This document shows, piece by piece, positions 10,168 through 18,949 of a stretch of DNA of 64,000 bases. Source of the stretch: Vibrio xiamenensis (GTDB lineage Bacteria > Pseudomonadota > Gammaproteobacteria > Enterobacterales > Vibrionaceae). Every line of letters begins with the position of its first letter. Position 1 is the stretch's first letter. The stretch lies in the NCBI RefSeq assembly GCF_900100015.1, contig NZ_FNDD01000006.1, positions 124,001 to 188,000 of the forward strand, written 5' to 3'. The position numbers were made by a program, and so were the translations under genes. Under the pieces are notes generated by a model. It saw nothing but the letters and a program-made list of their open reading frames with translations, did no database searches and was not told the DNA's origin.

Positions 10168-12663
10168 TTAATCTACCTCCTTGGCGGGAATACGCTGATC
10201 GCGGACTCGCGCGTATTTTGGCGCGGGTACAGTTTCAACGTTTAAATAAGGTTTAAACTTGGTCAGTTTCTGTGGTGACTCCAGCGTCGTGCGCCATTCA
10301 CATTGATAACTTTCAATAACGCGGGCCATCTGTTTTTCAAGTGACGCTGCCAAACCTAAATGGTCTTCAATTACCACTTGCTTGAGATATTCAAGCCCAC
10401 CTTCGAGATTTTCCATCCACACTGAGGTGCGCTGCAGACGGTCGGCGGTTGCAATATAAAACATCAGCACGCGGTCGATGTATTGAATCAATTGCTGTTT
10501 AGTTAAGTCGGCTGCAAACAAATCGCCGTGACGTGGACGCATTCCCCCATTGCCACACACGTATAAGTTCCAACCGTTTTCGGTGGCAATCACGCCAATA
10601 TCTTTACTTTGCGCTTCTGCGCATTCTCGCGTACAGCCTGAGACCGCAAACTTGATTTTGTGTGGTGCGCGCAGCCCTTTGTAGCGATTCTCGAGCTCAA
10701 TCGCGAGCCCCACCGAATCATCGACCCCGTAGCGACACCAGGTCGAGCCTACACAGGATTTGACGGTGCGCAGCGATTTCCCATACGCGTGGCCGGTTTC
10801 AAAACCCGCGTCTATGAGCTCGGACCAAATCTGAGGCAGGTCATCAAGCTGAGCGCCAAACAAGTCGACACGCTGACCGCCGGTAATTTTGGTATACAGA
10901 TCGTAACGTTTGGCGACTTGGCCAAGCACAATCAATTTATCGGGTGTAATTTCTCCACCGGGAATGCGCGGCACAATCGAGTACGAGCCATCTTTTTGCA
11001 AGTTTGCCATATAGGCGTCATTGGAATCTTGCAGAGAGCTTAACTCGGGCTCAAGCACGTGATGATTCCATAGTGACGCGAAAATCGACGCGGCGGTTGG
11101 CTTACACAAATCGCAGCCAAGACCATGGCCATGACGGTCAAGTAATGTAGCAAAGTCGAGGATTTCTTCCACTTGGCAAATATGAAACAGCTCTTGACGC
11201 GACAACGCAAAGTGCTCGCAAACATGGTTGTTCACTTCCATGCCCATTGCCGCAAGCTCGTTGTCGAGCACCGATTTGACCATGTTGCTACAGCCGCCAC
11301 AGCCACTGCCAGCTTTGGTCACCGCTTTTAGCTCGCCCAGTTCGTGGGCACCTGCGGCAATGGCGGACACCAAATCCCCTTTGGTCACGTTATGACAAGA
11401 GCAGATAACCGTATTATCCGCCATATCACCGTTAAGCGCTGAAGCGTCAAGCAGTAAATTGGCGGCAGGCTCTGGCAACATGGTTTGATTGAGGTAGCAT
11501 TGCAGCAACGCATCGTAATCGCTGTTATCCCCTACCAAAATGGCGCCAAGCAGACGCGTGCCCGACTCGTCCACCACCAATTTTTTGTACGTGCCCGCAA
11601 CGTTATCAAACATGGCCAATTCTTTGGCATTCGGCGTTTGCGCGTGGGCATCGCCAATCGAGGCCACGTCCATCCCCAAAAGCTTAAGTTTGGTACTCAT
11701 ATCCGCGCCTTGAAAGCCTTGACCATCCACACCTGAAATGTGGTCAGCAACGGCGCGTGCCATCGCATAACCCGGCGCGACTAGACCAAAGATTCGCTGT
11801 TGCCATAGCGCGCATTCACCAATCGCATAAATGCGCTCATCGCTTGTGATACCGTTACCGTTAATCACGATGCCGCCTCGCTCGCCAACTTCGAGCCCTG
11901 CTGTGCGCGCCAGCGCGTCTTGTGGGCGAATACCGGCGGAGAACACAATCACATCCACTTCAAGCGGCGACTGATCTTTTAGCACCATGCGATGAAAGGC
12001 CGTTTCACCATCGATAATTTTTTCGGTAACGGTGCTGGTGTGGACCGTGAGACCAATTTGCTCAATTTTGCTTTTCAATAGTGCGCCAGCGTTATCGTCA
12101 AGCTGCACGGGCATCAAGCGCGGCGCAAATTCGATAACATGGGTTTGTACGCCGAGCAATTTCAGCGCGTTGGCCGCTTCAAGGCCGAGCAGCCCACCAC
12201 CAATCACGGCGCCAGTTTTGGCGCTGGCACAAGCGGTTTTGATCGCCTCTAAATCATCGAGTGTGCGATAGACAAAAATGTTGTCGCGATCCTTGCCCTC
12301 TATCGGTGGGACAAACGGAAACGAGCCGGTGGCGAGCACCAAACGATCATAACTTAGCATTTCACTCGCACCGCTTGAGGTGTGATCAATGGCAAGCGTG
12401 CGCTTTGCGCGGTCAATGTGGCTCACTCGCGCATTCAAAACTAATTCAATACCGTGACGCTGATACCACTCAAGGCTACTGAGCAACAAATCTTGCTCGC
12501 TCTTTTCACCAAACACCGCCGACAAATGCACGCGGTCGTACGCGACGCTGCGCTCTTCACCCAATACGGTAATTTTATGTGTCAAATGCTGGCCTTTCTC
12601 AACCAGTTGGGCCACCAAATGATGGCCAACCATACCATTCCCTACAATTACGATATGTTCCAT
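10168..12663 (-). CDS. nirB: nitrite reductase (NADH) large subunit
   Basis: An 831-residue assimilatory nitrite reductase converting nitrite to ammonium with NAD(P)H. The order is: FAD/NAD-binding pyridine-nucleotide reductase domain (begins MEHIVIVGNGMVGHHL; second dinucleotide site GAVIGGGLLGLEAA), BFD-type [2Fe-2S] domain (CSCHN...GCGGC), and sulfite-reductase-like halves with the siroheme/4Fe-4S Cys set CVGSTWC and CTRECA. The ATG at 12663 has AAGGAGAGGGCG upstream, which decides the start over an upstream in-frame ATG. It lies 10 bp after the ABC ATPase gene. The direct placement after the nitrate importer implies assimilation and not respiration. Confidence 0.95.
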   Translation of the reverse strand: MEHIVIVGNGMVGHHLVAQLVEKGQHLTHKITVLGEERSVAYDRVHLSAVFGEKSEQDLLLSSLEWYQRHGIELVLNARVSHIDRAKRTLAIDHTSSGASEMLSYDRLVLATGSFPFVPPIEGKDRDNIFVYRTLDDLEAIKTACASAKTGAVIGGGLLGLEAANALKLLGVQTHVIEFAPRLMPVQLDDNAGALLKSKIEQIGLTVHTSTVTEKIIDGETAFHRMVLKDQSPLEVDVIVFSAGIRPQDALARTAGLEVGERGGIVINGNGITSDERIYAIGECALWQQRIFGLVAPGYAMARAVADHISGVDGQGFQGADMSTKLKLLGMDVASIGDAHAQTPNAKELAMFDNVAGTYKKLVVDESGTRLLGAILVGDNSDYDALLQCYLNQTMLPEPAANLLLDASALNGDMADNTVICSCHNVTKGDLVSAIAAGAHELGELKAVTKAGSGCGGCSNMVKSVLDNELAAMGMEVNNHVCEHFALSRQELFHICQVEEILDFATLLDRHGHGLGCDLCKPTAASIFASLWNHHVLEPELSSLQDSNDAYMANLQKDGSYSIVPRIPGGEITPDKLIVLGQVAKRYDLYTKITGGQRVDLFGAQLDDLPQIWSELIDAGFETGHAYGKSLRTVKSCVGSTWCRYGVDDSVGLAIELENRYKGLRAPHKIKFAVSGCTRECAEAQSKDIGVIATENGWNLYVCGNGGMRPRHGDLFAADLTKQQLIQYIDRVLMFYIATADRLQRTSVWMENLEGGLEYLKQVVIEDHLGLAASLEKQMARVIESYQCEWRTTLESPQKLTKFKPYLNVETVPAPKYARVRDQRIPAKEVD

Positions 12664-12673
12664 CGCCCTCTCC

Positions 12674-13516
12674 TTAGGCTTGTTTCGCCAGCATGACCGC
12701 GGCGCCATTATTGGACTGATTCGATTTTACTTGCCCATGCGAATGCTTTTCGTATAAGAATCGCAGCACTTCCTGGCGACAATGCTGGTAATTGGCATCA
12801 TCGGCTAAATCAACACGATTACGCGGGCGCGCCAGCTCAATCGGAAGTATTTGACCGATCGTTGCTGCAGGGCCGTTACTCATCATTACAATACGGTCTG
12901 ACAGCAGCACCGCTTCATCAACATCGTGGGTAATCATGATCACTGTGTTGTTAAGCTCAGCTTGAATCTGCATCAAGGCATCTTGCAGATGGGCACGCGT
13001 TAGCGCATCCAACGCGCCAAACGGTTCATCCATCAATAGCACTTTGGGTTGCAGTGCCAGCGCCCGTGCAATACCAACACGCTGCTTCATGCCGCCAGAA
13101 ATTTCGTCCGGCTTTTTGCTCGCGGCGTGCTGCATTTGAATCAGATTAAGGTAGTGTTCCACTTGCTCGCGAATCTCAGCTTTGGACTTACCTTTATTGA
13201 CTTGTTTGACCGCTAACTCAACGTTCTGATACACCGTTAGCCAAGGAAGCAATGAGTGATTTTGAAACACCACTGCGCGCTCAGGCCCCGGCCCATCAAC
13301 TTCTTTACCATCGACAATCACACCGCCATCGGTTGGCATTAAAAGCCCAGCAACCAAATTCAGCACCGTTGATTTACCACAACCTGAGTGACCAATCAGA
13401 GAAATAAATTCGCCTTTTTTAACTTGCAGGTTAACCCCTTTAAGGGCGACAAATTCGCCTTTCGGCGTTGGAAAACGCATGCCAAGCTGAGACAGATCGA
13501 GATAAGTTTTCGTCAT
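12674..13516 (-). CDS. nrtD: nitrate ABC transporter ATP-binding protein
   Basis: A 280-residue ATPase of the nitrate/sulfonate/taurine class. Walker A GHSGCGKST, signature EISGGMKQRV, Walker B KVLLMDEPFGALDAL and the switch His in MITHDVDEAV are intact. It energises nitrate (or nitrite) import with NrtA and NrtB. It is the NrtD type, lacking the fused binding-protein domain of NrtC. It begins 18 bp after nrtB with GGGAG upstream. Confidence 0.9.
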   Translation of the reverse strand: MTKTYLDLSQLGMRFPTPKGEFVALKGVNLQVKKGEFISLIGHSGCGKSTVLNLVAGLLMPTDGGVIVDGKEVDGPGPERAVVFQNHSLLPWLTVYQNVELAVKQVNKGKSKAEIREQVEHYLNLIQMQHAASKKPDEISGGMKQRVGIARALALQPKVLLMDEPFGALDALTRAHLQDALMQIQAELNNTVIMITHDVDEAVLLSDRIVMMSNGPAATIGQILPIELARPRNRVDLADDANYQHCRQEVLRFLYEKHSHGQVKSNQSNNGAAVMLAKQA

Positions 13517-13534
13517 GTGTAATACTCCCTTTGC

Positions 13535-14503
13535 TTAACGCAGCGCTTGCTGCTTGTTCCATGACAGCCATTTTTGTAGCTGCAACATGCCGCGATCGAG
13601 CAGCAAGCCAATAAAACCTATGGTAAACACCGCCACCATGATTCGACCCAGTGAAGCTGAGCTGCCATTTTGAAATTCATCCCACACGAATTTTCCAAGC
13701 CCTGGGTTTTGAGCCAACATTTCCGCGGCAATCAATACCATCCAAGCGATGCCAAGCGACAAACGCAAACCGGTAAATATCATCGGAATCGCTGAAGGCA
13801 ATACGATGGTGGTGATGTGTTTCCACCACGACAGACGTAAGACTTTCGACACATTGAGCAAGTCACTGTCGACACTGGTCACACCGACACTGGTGTTGAT
13901 AAGCGTTGGCCACAAACTGCACAGAGCCACAGTAAACAGCGAGTTGACAAACGATTTGGCAAACAGTGGATCGTCGGTGACATAAGTTGCGCTCACCACC
14001 ATAGTGACAATCGGCAGCCATGCCAGCGGCGACACCGGTTTAAGCAACTGAATAATTGGGTTGAATGCCTGATACAGGCCATGATTGAGGCCAAGTACGA
14101 TACCCAATGGAATCGCAATCAGTGACGCTAATAAAAAGCCGCACGCCACAGTAATTAAGCTGGTGCCAATCTGGTCAAAAAACGTTGGCTTACCTGTGTA
14201 GGGGCGAATTTTGACTTTGGCATTTGGGTCTTTGACCAGTTTGGCCGCATTGCGCTTCTCTTGACGCTCAATAAACGCGGCGGCTTTTTCACGCTCACGC
14301 CAATGTTCGCTGACCAAGTTGCTAAATTGAGTAAAGGTTTGCGAAGGCCCTGGCAAAGTGCCAAGCGAGGTATGCACTTGGCGCGCAGCCAAATGCCAGA
14401 TCATTAAAAACACCAGTAAACCAATGATCGGCAGCAACAACACTTTGCTTTTGTTCACCACCACCGTTTTTGCGGGGAACATAGAGATCACTTTCGTCGC
14501 CAT
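13535..14503 (-). CDS. nrtB: nitrate ABC transporter permease
   Basis: A 322-residue inner-membrane permease. A first membrane segment (about 20-40) is followed by a hydrophilic insert rich in Lys, Arg and Glu (about 65-105, containing REREKAAAFIERQEKR), which is characteristic of NrtB. The remaining membrane segments carry the EAA-like loop SWWKHITTIVLPSAIPMIFTGL that docks the ATPase. The start has AAGGAATC upstream. It lies between nrtA and nrtD in the same operon. Confidence 0.9.
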   Translation of the reverse strand: MATKVISMFPAKTVVVNKSKVLLLPIIGLLVFLMIWHLAARQVHTSLGTLPGPSQTFTQFSNLVSEHWREREKAAAFIERQEKRNAAKLVKDPNAKVKIRPYTGKPTFFDQIGTSLITVACGFLLASLIAIPLGIVLGLNHGLYQAFNPIIQLLKPVSPLAWLPIVTMVVSATYVTDDPLFAKSFVNSLFTVALCSLWPTLINTSVGVTSVDSDLLNVSKVLRLSWWKHITTIVLPSAIPMIFTGLRLSLGIAWMVLIAAEMLAQNPGLGKFVWDEFQNGSSASLGRIMVAVFTIGFIGLLLDRGMLQLQKWLSWNKQQALR

Positions 14504-14583
14504 AATAGATTCCTTGAGATTGCCTGAATCGTCCTAATCAATGTAGAAATGTCGGCAAGGCGGCGCACCGCCCTGCTGAGAGC

Positions 14584-15981
14584 TTAGAGTTTGTCCGCGC
14601 CTTTAAGGCCAATCGCAAACTTGTTCAAATACTCGTTGGGCTTATGACCGTCATAGACGATGTCATCAATAAAGTGCTTCTGTGGAGCGCGAAATCCGTC
14701 CTGAGTGTCGAAGTTCGGAAAATCGCTGGCTTTCATCACGCCGTCTTCAATCAATGACTCGGCGGCGGCGCGGTAAATCTCCGGGCGATACACTTGTTTG
14801 GCGATGTTCATAAACCAAGCGTCATCTTTAGGCTCAGCAATTTGCCCCCAGCGGCGCATCTGGGTTAAATACCAAATGGCATCGCTGTAATACGGATAGG
14901 TCGCGTTATGGCGAAAGAAGACGTTAAAGTCCGGCACATCACGTTTATCGCCCTTTTCGTACTCAAACGTGCCGGTCATGGAGTTCGCAATCACTTTGGC
15001 ATCAGCGCCAACATATTCGCTCTTAGCGAGCATTTTGACGGCTTCTGCGCGGTTGGCGTTGTTGTTTTCATCCAACCAATGGGCTGCGCGAATCAAAGCT
15101 TTGACGACGTGGATGTGCGTATTAGGGTATTGATCCGCCCAGGCTTTAGATACGCCGAACACTTTTTCTGGGTTGTTTTGCCAAATTTCGTAGTCGGTCA
15201 CCACCGGCGCGCCTATACCCATAAACACCGCTTGTTGGTTCCAAGGTTCGCCAACGCAGTAACCTTTGATCGTGCCCGCTTCCATGGTGGCTGGCATTTG
15301 TGGTGGCGGAGTAACGCTCAGCAGAACATCGGCTTTAAGCTGACCGCTGTTGTCACCTTTCGCTGGCGCGTAATAACCCGGGTTGATTCCACCCGCCGCT
15401 AGCCAGTAACGAAGCTCGTAGTTGTGGGTTGAAACCGGAAACACCATGCCCATGTTGAACGGTTTACCTTGGTCTTTATAACTGTCGACCACAGGTTTAA
15501 GTGCGTCAGCTTTGATTGGGTGTACTGGTTTGCCATCACTGCCGGTTGGAATGTGGGTTTTCATTTGCTGCCAAACATCGTTTGAGACCGTAATCGCGTT
15601 GCCGTTTAAGTCCATACTAAACGCCGTGATCACTTGTGCTTTGGTACCGATACCAATCGTGGCACCAAGCGGTTGCCCAGCCAGCATATGAGCGCCATCA
15701 AGCTCACCATCAATCACGCGATCAAGCAGTACTTTCCAGTTGGCTTGCGCCTCAAGCGACACATATAAGCCTTCATCTTCAAAAAAGCCTTTTTCATACG
15801 CAACCGCAAGCGGCGCCATATCAGTCAGTTTGATAAAGCCAAATTTCAGGTCCTCTTTTTCCGGCTCACCAAGCTCGGCGTATGCGCTTCCTGCTGCAAG
15901 CACTAATGCGCTTGATAACATGCACTTGCCAAGCACTTTAGGGCAAAAGCGCACTTTGGTTACAAAACTGCTTGTCTTCAT
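14584..15981 (-). CDS. nrtA: nitrate ABC transporter substrate-binding protein
   Basis: A 465-residue periplasmic binding protein of the NrtA/CmpA class. A signal peptide of about 35 residues ends at GSAYA. The mature protein starts with [23 protein letters not shown] and contains the family segments [16 protein letters not shown] and [18 protein letters not shown], which line the anion site. The start ATG at 15981 has GGAG seven bases upstream; the preceding in-frame ATG at 15993 is part of that ribosome site. The family anchors by lipid in cyanobacteria, but here I see no clear lipobox. It is first in nrtABD-nirBD, behind a leader with a terminator. Confidence 0.92.
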   Translation of the reverse strand: MKTSSFVTKVRFCPKVLGKCMLSSALVLAAGSAYAELGEPEKEDLKFGFIKLTDMAPLAVAYEKGFFEDEGLYVSLEAQANWKVLLDRVIDGELDGAHMLAGQPLGATIGIGTKAQVITAFSMDLNGNAITVSNDVWQQMKTHIPTGSDGKPVHPIKADALKPVVDSYKDQGKPFNMGMVFPVSTHNYELRYWLAAGGINPGYYAPAKGDNSGQLKADVLLSVTPPPQMPATMEAGTIKGYCVGEPWNQQAVFMGIGAPVVTDYEIWQNNPEKVFGVSKAWADQYPNTHIHVVKALIRAAHWLDENNNANRAEAVKMLAKSEYVGADAKVIANSMTGTFEYEKGDKRDVPDFNVFFRHNATYPYYSDAIWYLTQMRRWGQIAEPKDDAWFMNIAKQVYRPEIYRAAAESLIEDGVMKASDFPNFDTQDGFRAPQKHFIDDIVYDGHKPNEYLNKFAIGLKGADKL

Positions 15982-16062
15982 GTGAATCTCCATTTCTTTT
16001 TAGCTGGCCATCGCTTGCGATAGCGATGAACTTGACCCAATTTGCCGCTGACCTTTTAGTGA

Positions 16063-16107
16063 CCACCAAACAAAAAGACGCCACTGCCGTTAAGCAGTAG
16101 CGTCTTT
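16063..16107 (-). terminator. leader terminator (attenuator) upstream of nrtA
   Basis: A 14-bp stem with one mismatch (arms AAAGACGC-CACTGC and GCAGT-GCGTCTTT on the plus strand, loop 88-93). On the minus strand it is followed by TTTTTGTTT. It lies 80 bp upstream of nrtA within the leader, so transcripts must read through it to reach the operon. Confidence 0.85.
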
Positions 16108-16111
16108 GCCG

Positions 16112-16143
16112 CTTAAGATTCGCCGCCGTTGACTCATCTTAAG
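16112..16143 (-). promoter_or_regulatory. leader stem upstream of the nrtA attenuator
   Basis: Perfect 8-bp arms CTTAAGAT and ATCTTAAG around a 16-base loop, directly before the attenuator. A further small hairpin (CUGACGU, GAUA, ACGACAG, one mismatch) precedes it at about 16155-16172. These are candidate elements for ANTAR-protein binding or antitermination. I did not find a clean match to the published two-hexaloop ANTAR motif. Confidence 0.5.
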
Positions 16144-16216
16144 TTTGCGTCTCTGTCGTTATCACGTCAGGCGCGTTCAAATTGTCTAAGTTCGTTAAGT
16201 TGTCTGAATGATATAA

Positions 16217-16233
16217 TCCAACTAGCGTGCCAA
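16217..16233 (-). promoter_or_regulatory. sigma-54-like promoter of the nrtA operon
   Basis: On the minus strand the sequence reads TTGGCACGCTAGTTGGA. It matches the -24/-12 consensus TTGGCACG-N4-TTGCW in spacing and in all but one fixed base (the -12 GC is GG). An AT-rich tract lies upstream. Confidence 0.5.
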
Positions 16234-16305
16234 TATTTATTTTTATTTAAAAACAATATGTTAAATAAAAACTCAAGCTTAAAATTCAGGTTTTAACGAT
16301 TTCGC

Positions 16306-16344
16306 GGTGCATCCTGCACCAAGGGGTAGAAATCCCTCTACCCC
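16306..16344. repeat. two adjacent hairpins between nasT-like gene and nrtA promoter
   Basis: GGTGC-ATCCT-GCACC (16306-16320) is followed by GGGGTAGA-6-TCTACCCC (16323-16344). The second may end the ANTAR transcript but has no T-tract. The first contains two NtrC-like half-sites facing outward, so it is not a regular NtrC site. Confidence 0.4.
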
Positions 16345-16351
16345 CAAAGTA

Positions 16352-16942
16352 TTATTTCGCCGCGCTTTGAGCTTGCATGCTAACCAGCACATTCTTCGCC
16401 ACTTGATAGATAGGCTGACTGTTTTGCATCGCTGAATCGCGTAGTGCTTTATACGCAGATTGCTCATCAAGGCGATGATGACGCATCACCAAACCTTTGG
16501 CTTTTTCGATGATTTTGCGCTCCTCAAGTTTCTGTTGCAATGACGCAATTTGCGCTTGGATGTGTTGGTAGCGAGCACGCACCATGGCGGCATAATCAAA
16601 CCAACTGATCCAATCACACTGCGGTGAATATGGCATGACAACATAGTCAAGTTCTTGAGTTAAATTACTGATATGTTGAGAGTTAAACTGCTTAAGCATC
16701 ACCACGAGATTGCGGTCATGGGCGCGGCAGAACTCCACCACCATTTGCACTTCGGCGCACGATGCCGACCAACAAAGCAGAATTTGAGCATTCGAATGTT
16801 GGCGCGCCAGCGCTTCTAATTCGGTCAAATGACAATCAAAAACGCGGTGCGATGTTGGCGCGTATTGGGCGAGAATCTGAGCACGCTCTTCACGTTTATC
16901 GGAACACAGAATCACAGGGGGTTGAGTTGAAAAGTGGGGCAT
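16352..16942 (-). CDS. ANTAR-domain antiterminator, NasT-like
   Basis: A 196-residue protein with an N-terminal receiver-like domain (about 1-115) and a C-terminal ANTAR RNA-binding domain (about 125-185; KLEERKIIEKAKGLVMRHH, then DEQSAYKALRDSAM). ANTAR proteins bind leader hairpins and prevent termination, as NasR and NasT do for nitrate assimilation genes. The receiver part lacks an obvious phosphorylatable Asp after the third strand (ILLCWSAS), as in non-canonical receivers. No NasS nitrate sensor is next to it. Tandem ATGs at 16945 and 16942 are possible starts. I prefer 16942 for ribosome-site spacing (AAGGA, 6 bases). The ribosome site is inside a 10-bp stem. Confidence 0.8.
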   Translation of the reverse strand: MPHFSTQPPVILCSDKREERAQILAQYAPTSHRVFDCHLTELEALARQHSNAQILLCWSASCAEVQMVVEFCRAHDRNLVVMLKQFNSQHISNLTQELDYVVMPYSPQCDWISWFDYAAMVRARYQHIQAQIASLQQKLEERKIIEKAKGLVMRHHRLDEQSAYKALRDSAMQNSQPIYQVAKNVLVSMQAQSAAK

Positions 16943-16945
16943 CAT

Positions 16946-16992
16946 CAGTCCTTGATTTCACTTAATAGTCATAAGAGCTATTTCAAGGACTG
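16946..16992 (-). promoter_or_regulatory. stem that sequesters the ribosome site of the ANTAR gene
   Basis: In the mRNA, CAGUCCUUGA pairs perfectly with UCAAGGACUG, which contains the AAGGA ribosome site and ends at the base before the first ATG. The 27-base loop holds an inner stem AAUAG/CUAUU. Translation of the antiterminator is probably switched by opening this structure. Confidence 0.65.
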
Positions 16993-17028
16993 TGCCAGAC
17001 CACTAAAAATGGTCGATTTTGCCGATGG

Positions 17029-17985
17029 TTAACTTAACGAATCGCAGTAATTCTTCCAGAAAAGGTACGCTTTTTCATAGGCTTGCTCACGATTATGCAT
17101 TTGAGCAAACAGCACCACGCCCATGGTTGAAATTACGGCATTGGCCATGGTGAGCCAATCAGACTCTGGGGTATTGAATGGGCAATATTGAGGCAGCGGA
17201 ACTTCGGTTAACATTTGCTCGGGCCAATAATGAGATTCCACCACACCGCTTTTGCTCATCCACACAGTTTGGCTCACTTTGGGGTTATATTCGCTCTCGC
17301 CTGACACACCTTTAAACGACACCACAGACTCGCTGTGCTGGCCAATCATGGCCTCCACTTCGGCATGAAGCTGCTGAAACCCAGGGTGAAAACTGCCGCG
17401 AATGCCAAGTTTGGCGCCCGCGGGATTAAGCGCTCGCACCACAGTATTGATTGGCGTGCGTAGCCCATAGCGATGTTTCCAACCAATCATCACCTCAGCA
17501 TGCGGTGCATAGGCAGACAGAGGCAAATAAGTGATGTTATGTTTCGCGATAAGCTCTTTGGCGTGCGGCGCACTGTCAGCGGCATGAATATTAAGGGCAT
17601 CAAGATAGTGGCTCGCATGCTCGCGTGCTGAGCCCTGCTCATGATATCCATGGACAAGCACTTTATAACCGTTATTTGCGAGAATTTTCGCCGCCAACAG
17701 ATGCCAAGGTTTGCCGGTTACCGCGCGTTTGCCTGCATAACAGGGCCAATCAATGTCAGCACCAATCACCGGAACGCGCTGCTGAAATGCTTTTACGAAA
17801 CCGGCAATCTCCTCTTTGGTTTCATTTTGGACACGAATCAGCATCATCAACATCGCCATCTGGTCATCGTCGCACTGCCCAGAGAGATATTCGTCCATCA
17901 CTTGATAGGCTTGCTCAAAACTCAGCGGCTTACGCCCGCGTTCGCCGCGGCCAACGGTGCGCAAACAGTCTAAAATCGTGCTCAT
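17029..17985 (-). CDS. TrpD2/YbiB-family protein (anthranilate phosphoribosyltransferase-like)
   Basis: A 318-residue protein with the two-domain fold of anthranilate phosphoribosyltransferase: a helical N-terminal part (SFEQAYQVMDEYLSGQCDDDQMAMLMMLIRVQNETKEEIAGF) and an alpha/beta part. The phosphoribosyl-site motifs of TrpD (GTGGD-type) are not present, as in the YbiB/TrpD2 group, whose studied E. coli member binds nucleic acid. Its role in nitrate assimilation is unknown; its place between cobA and the ANTAR gene in one direction suggests a link. It starts at the ATG at 17985 with AAGGAAG upstream. Confidence 0.75.
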   Translation of the reverse strand: MSTILDCLRTVGRGERGRKPLSFEQAYQVMDEYLSGQCDDDQMAMLMMLIRVQNETKEEIAGFVKAFQQRVPVIGADIDWPCYAGKRAVTGKPWHLLAAKILANNGYKVLVHGYHEQGSAREHASHYLDALNIHAADSAPHAKELIAKHNITYLPLSAYAPHAEVMIGWKHRYGLRTPINTVVRALNPAGAKLGIRGSFHPGFQQLHAEVEAMIGQHSESVVSFKGVSGESEYNPKVSQTVWMSKSGVVESHYWPEQMLTEVPLPQYCPFNTPESDWLTMANAVISTMGVVLFAQMHNREQAYEKAYLFWKNYCDSLS

Positions 17986-18025
17986 ATCGCTTCCTTGATG
18001 TTATTTTGGTGGCTATGTTTTTCAT

Positions 18026-18886
18026 TTAAGCATATTGAATATCACACTGTGCCACGGTCTGCATCAAGGTTGAACGCAGTTTTACCACTTCGCCTAAAAT
18101 AATCAGCGCCGGACTTAAGCCTTTCAGAGATTGTGCATAGCTTTCCAGCTCATCAAGCGTGAGCTCATACACTTGCTGATCCTCGCTGCATCCCTTGCCA
18201 ACAATCGCCACTGGTGTCTTGCCGCTAAGACCATGTTCAATCAAGCCTTGGCGAATTTGCGCCGACTTTTCGAGCCCCATATAAAACACCAAGGTTTGCC
18301 CAGATGTGACCAACCCAGACCACGCTGGCAGCGCGCCAGTCACCACTTGACCGGTTACCAAGGTGACGCTGCGCGAAATTTCGCGGTGGGTGAGCGGAAT
18401 CAAACTGCTTGCCGCGCAGCCAAGCGCTGCGGTAATACCGGGGATAACTTGATAGCGAATATTGGCCGCCACCAGCGCCAGCGCCTCTTCGCCGCCGCGC
18501 CCAAATACAAACGGATCGCCACCTTTAAGCCGCACTACTTTTTTGCCGAGCTTGGCTTGCTCGATTAAAACCGCATTGATCTGCTCTTGCTTCATGCTTG
18601 GTCTACCGCAGCGTTTACCGACATAAATCATCAACGCACTTGGATCGCTCAAACGTAAAATATCCTCGCCCACCAAACGATCAAACACCACCACCTCTGC
18701 TGACTGTAGCGCTTTGAGTGCCTTGAGCGTTAATAGCTCAGGATCGCAAGGCCCGGCACCGACTAACGTCACTGTGCCTTGTTTGTCAGGCGCTAATTCT
18801 TCGCCGCTTTGGCCTTTGTTGCTATAGTGCCAATCTTGATGTGCAGTAAAGCGGCTTTTAGTTAAGGTGTTGAAACGAATATCCAT
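18026..18886 (-). CDS. cobA: uroporphyrinogen-III C-methyltransferase
   Basis: A 286-residue SAM-dependent methyltransferase that makes precorrin-2, the precursor of siroheme, which NirB needs. Family motifs are visible: VTLVGAGPCDPELLTLKALKAL, VVFDRLV, YVGKRCGRPSMKQEQIN, VVRLKGGDPFVFGRGGEE and the SAM region VIPGITAALGCAA. It lacks the N-terminal dehydrogenase/ferrochelatase part of CysG, so those steps must come from another gene. The ATG at 18886 has AAGGAG upstream. It lies 63 bp after nasA and serves the same pathway. Confidence 0.93.
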   Translation of the reverse strand: MDIRFNTLTKSRFTAHQDWHYSNKGQSGEELAPDKQGTVTLVGAGPCDPELLTLKALKALQSAEVVVFDRLVGEDILRLSDPSALMIYVGKRCGRPSMKQEQINAVLIEQAKLGKKVVRLKGGDPFVFGRGGEEALALVAANIRYQVIPGITAALGCAASSLIPLTHREISRSVTLVTGQVVTGALPAWSGLVTSGQTLVFYMGLEKSAQIRQGLIEHGLSGKTPVAIVGKGCSEDQQVYELTLDELESYAQSLKGLSPALIILGEVVKLRSTLMQTVAQCDIQYA

Positions 18887-18949
18887 TTTGGGCTCCTTAG
18901 TGAGCGTAATCCGCTTACGCGCCACTTCCTAATTCATTCTCGATTCGAG

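Noticed and set aside
16306..16320. GGTGCATCCTGCACC as an NtrC binding site
   Set aside because: The half-sites face the wrong way compared with TGCACCA-N4-TGGTGCA. I keep it only as a palindrome of unknown role.
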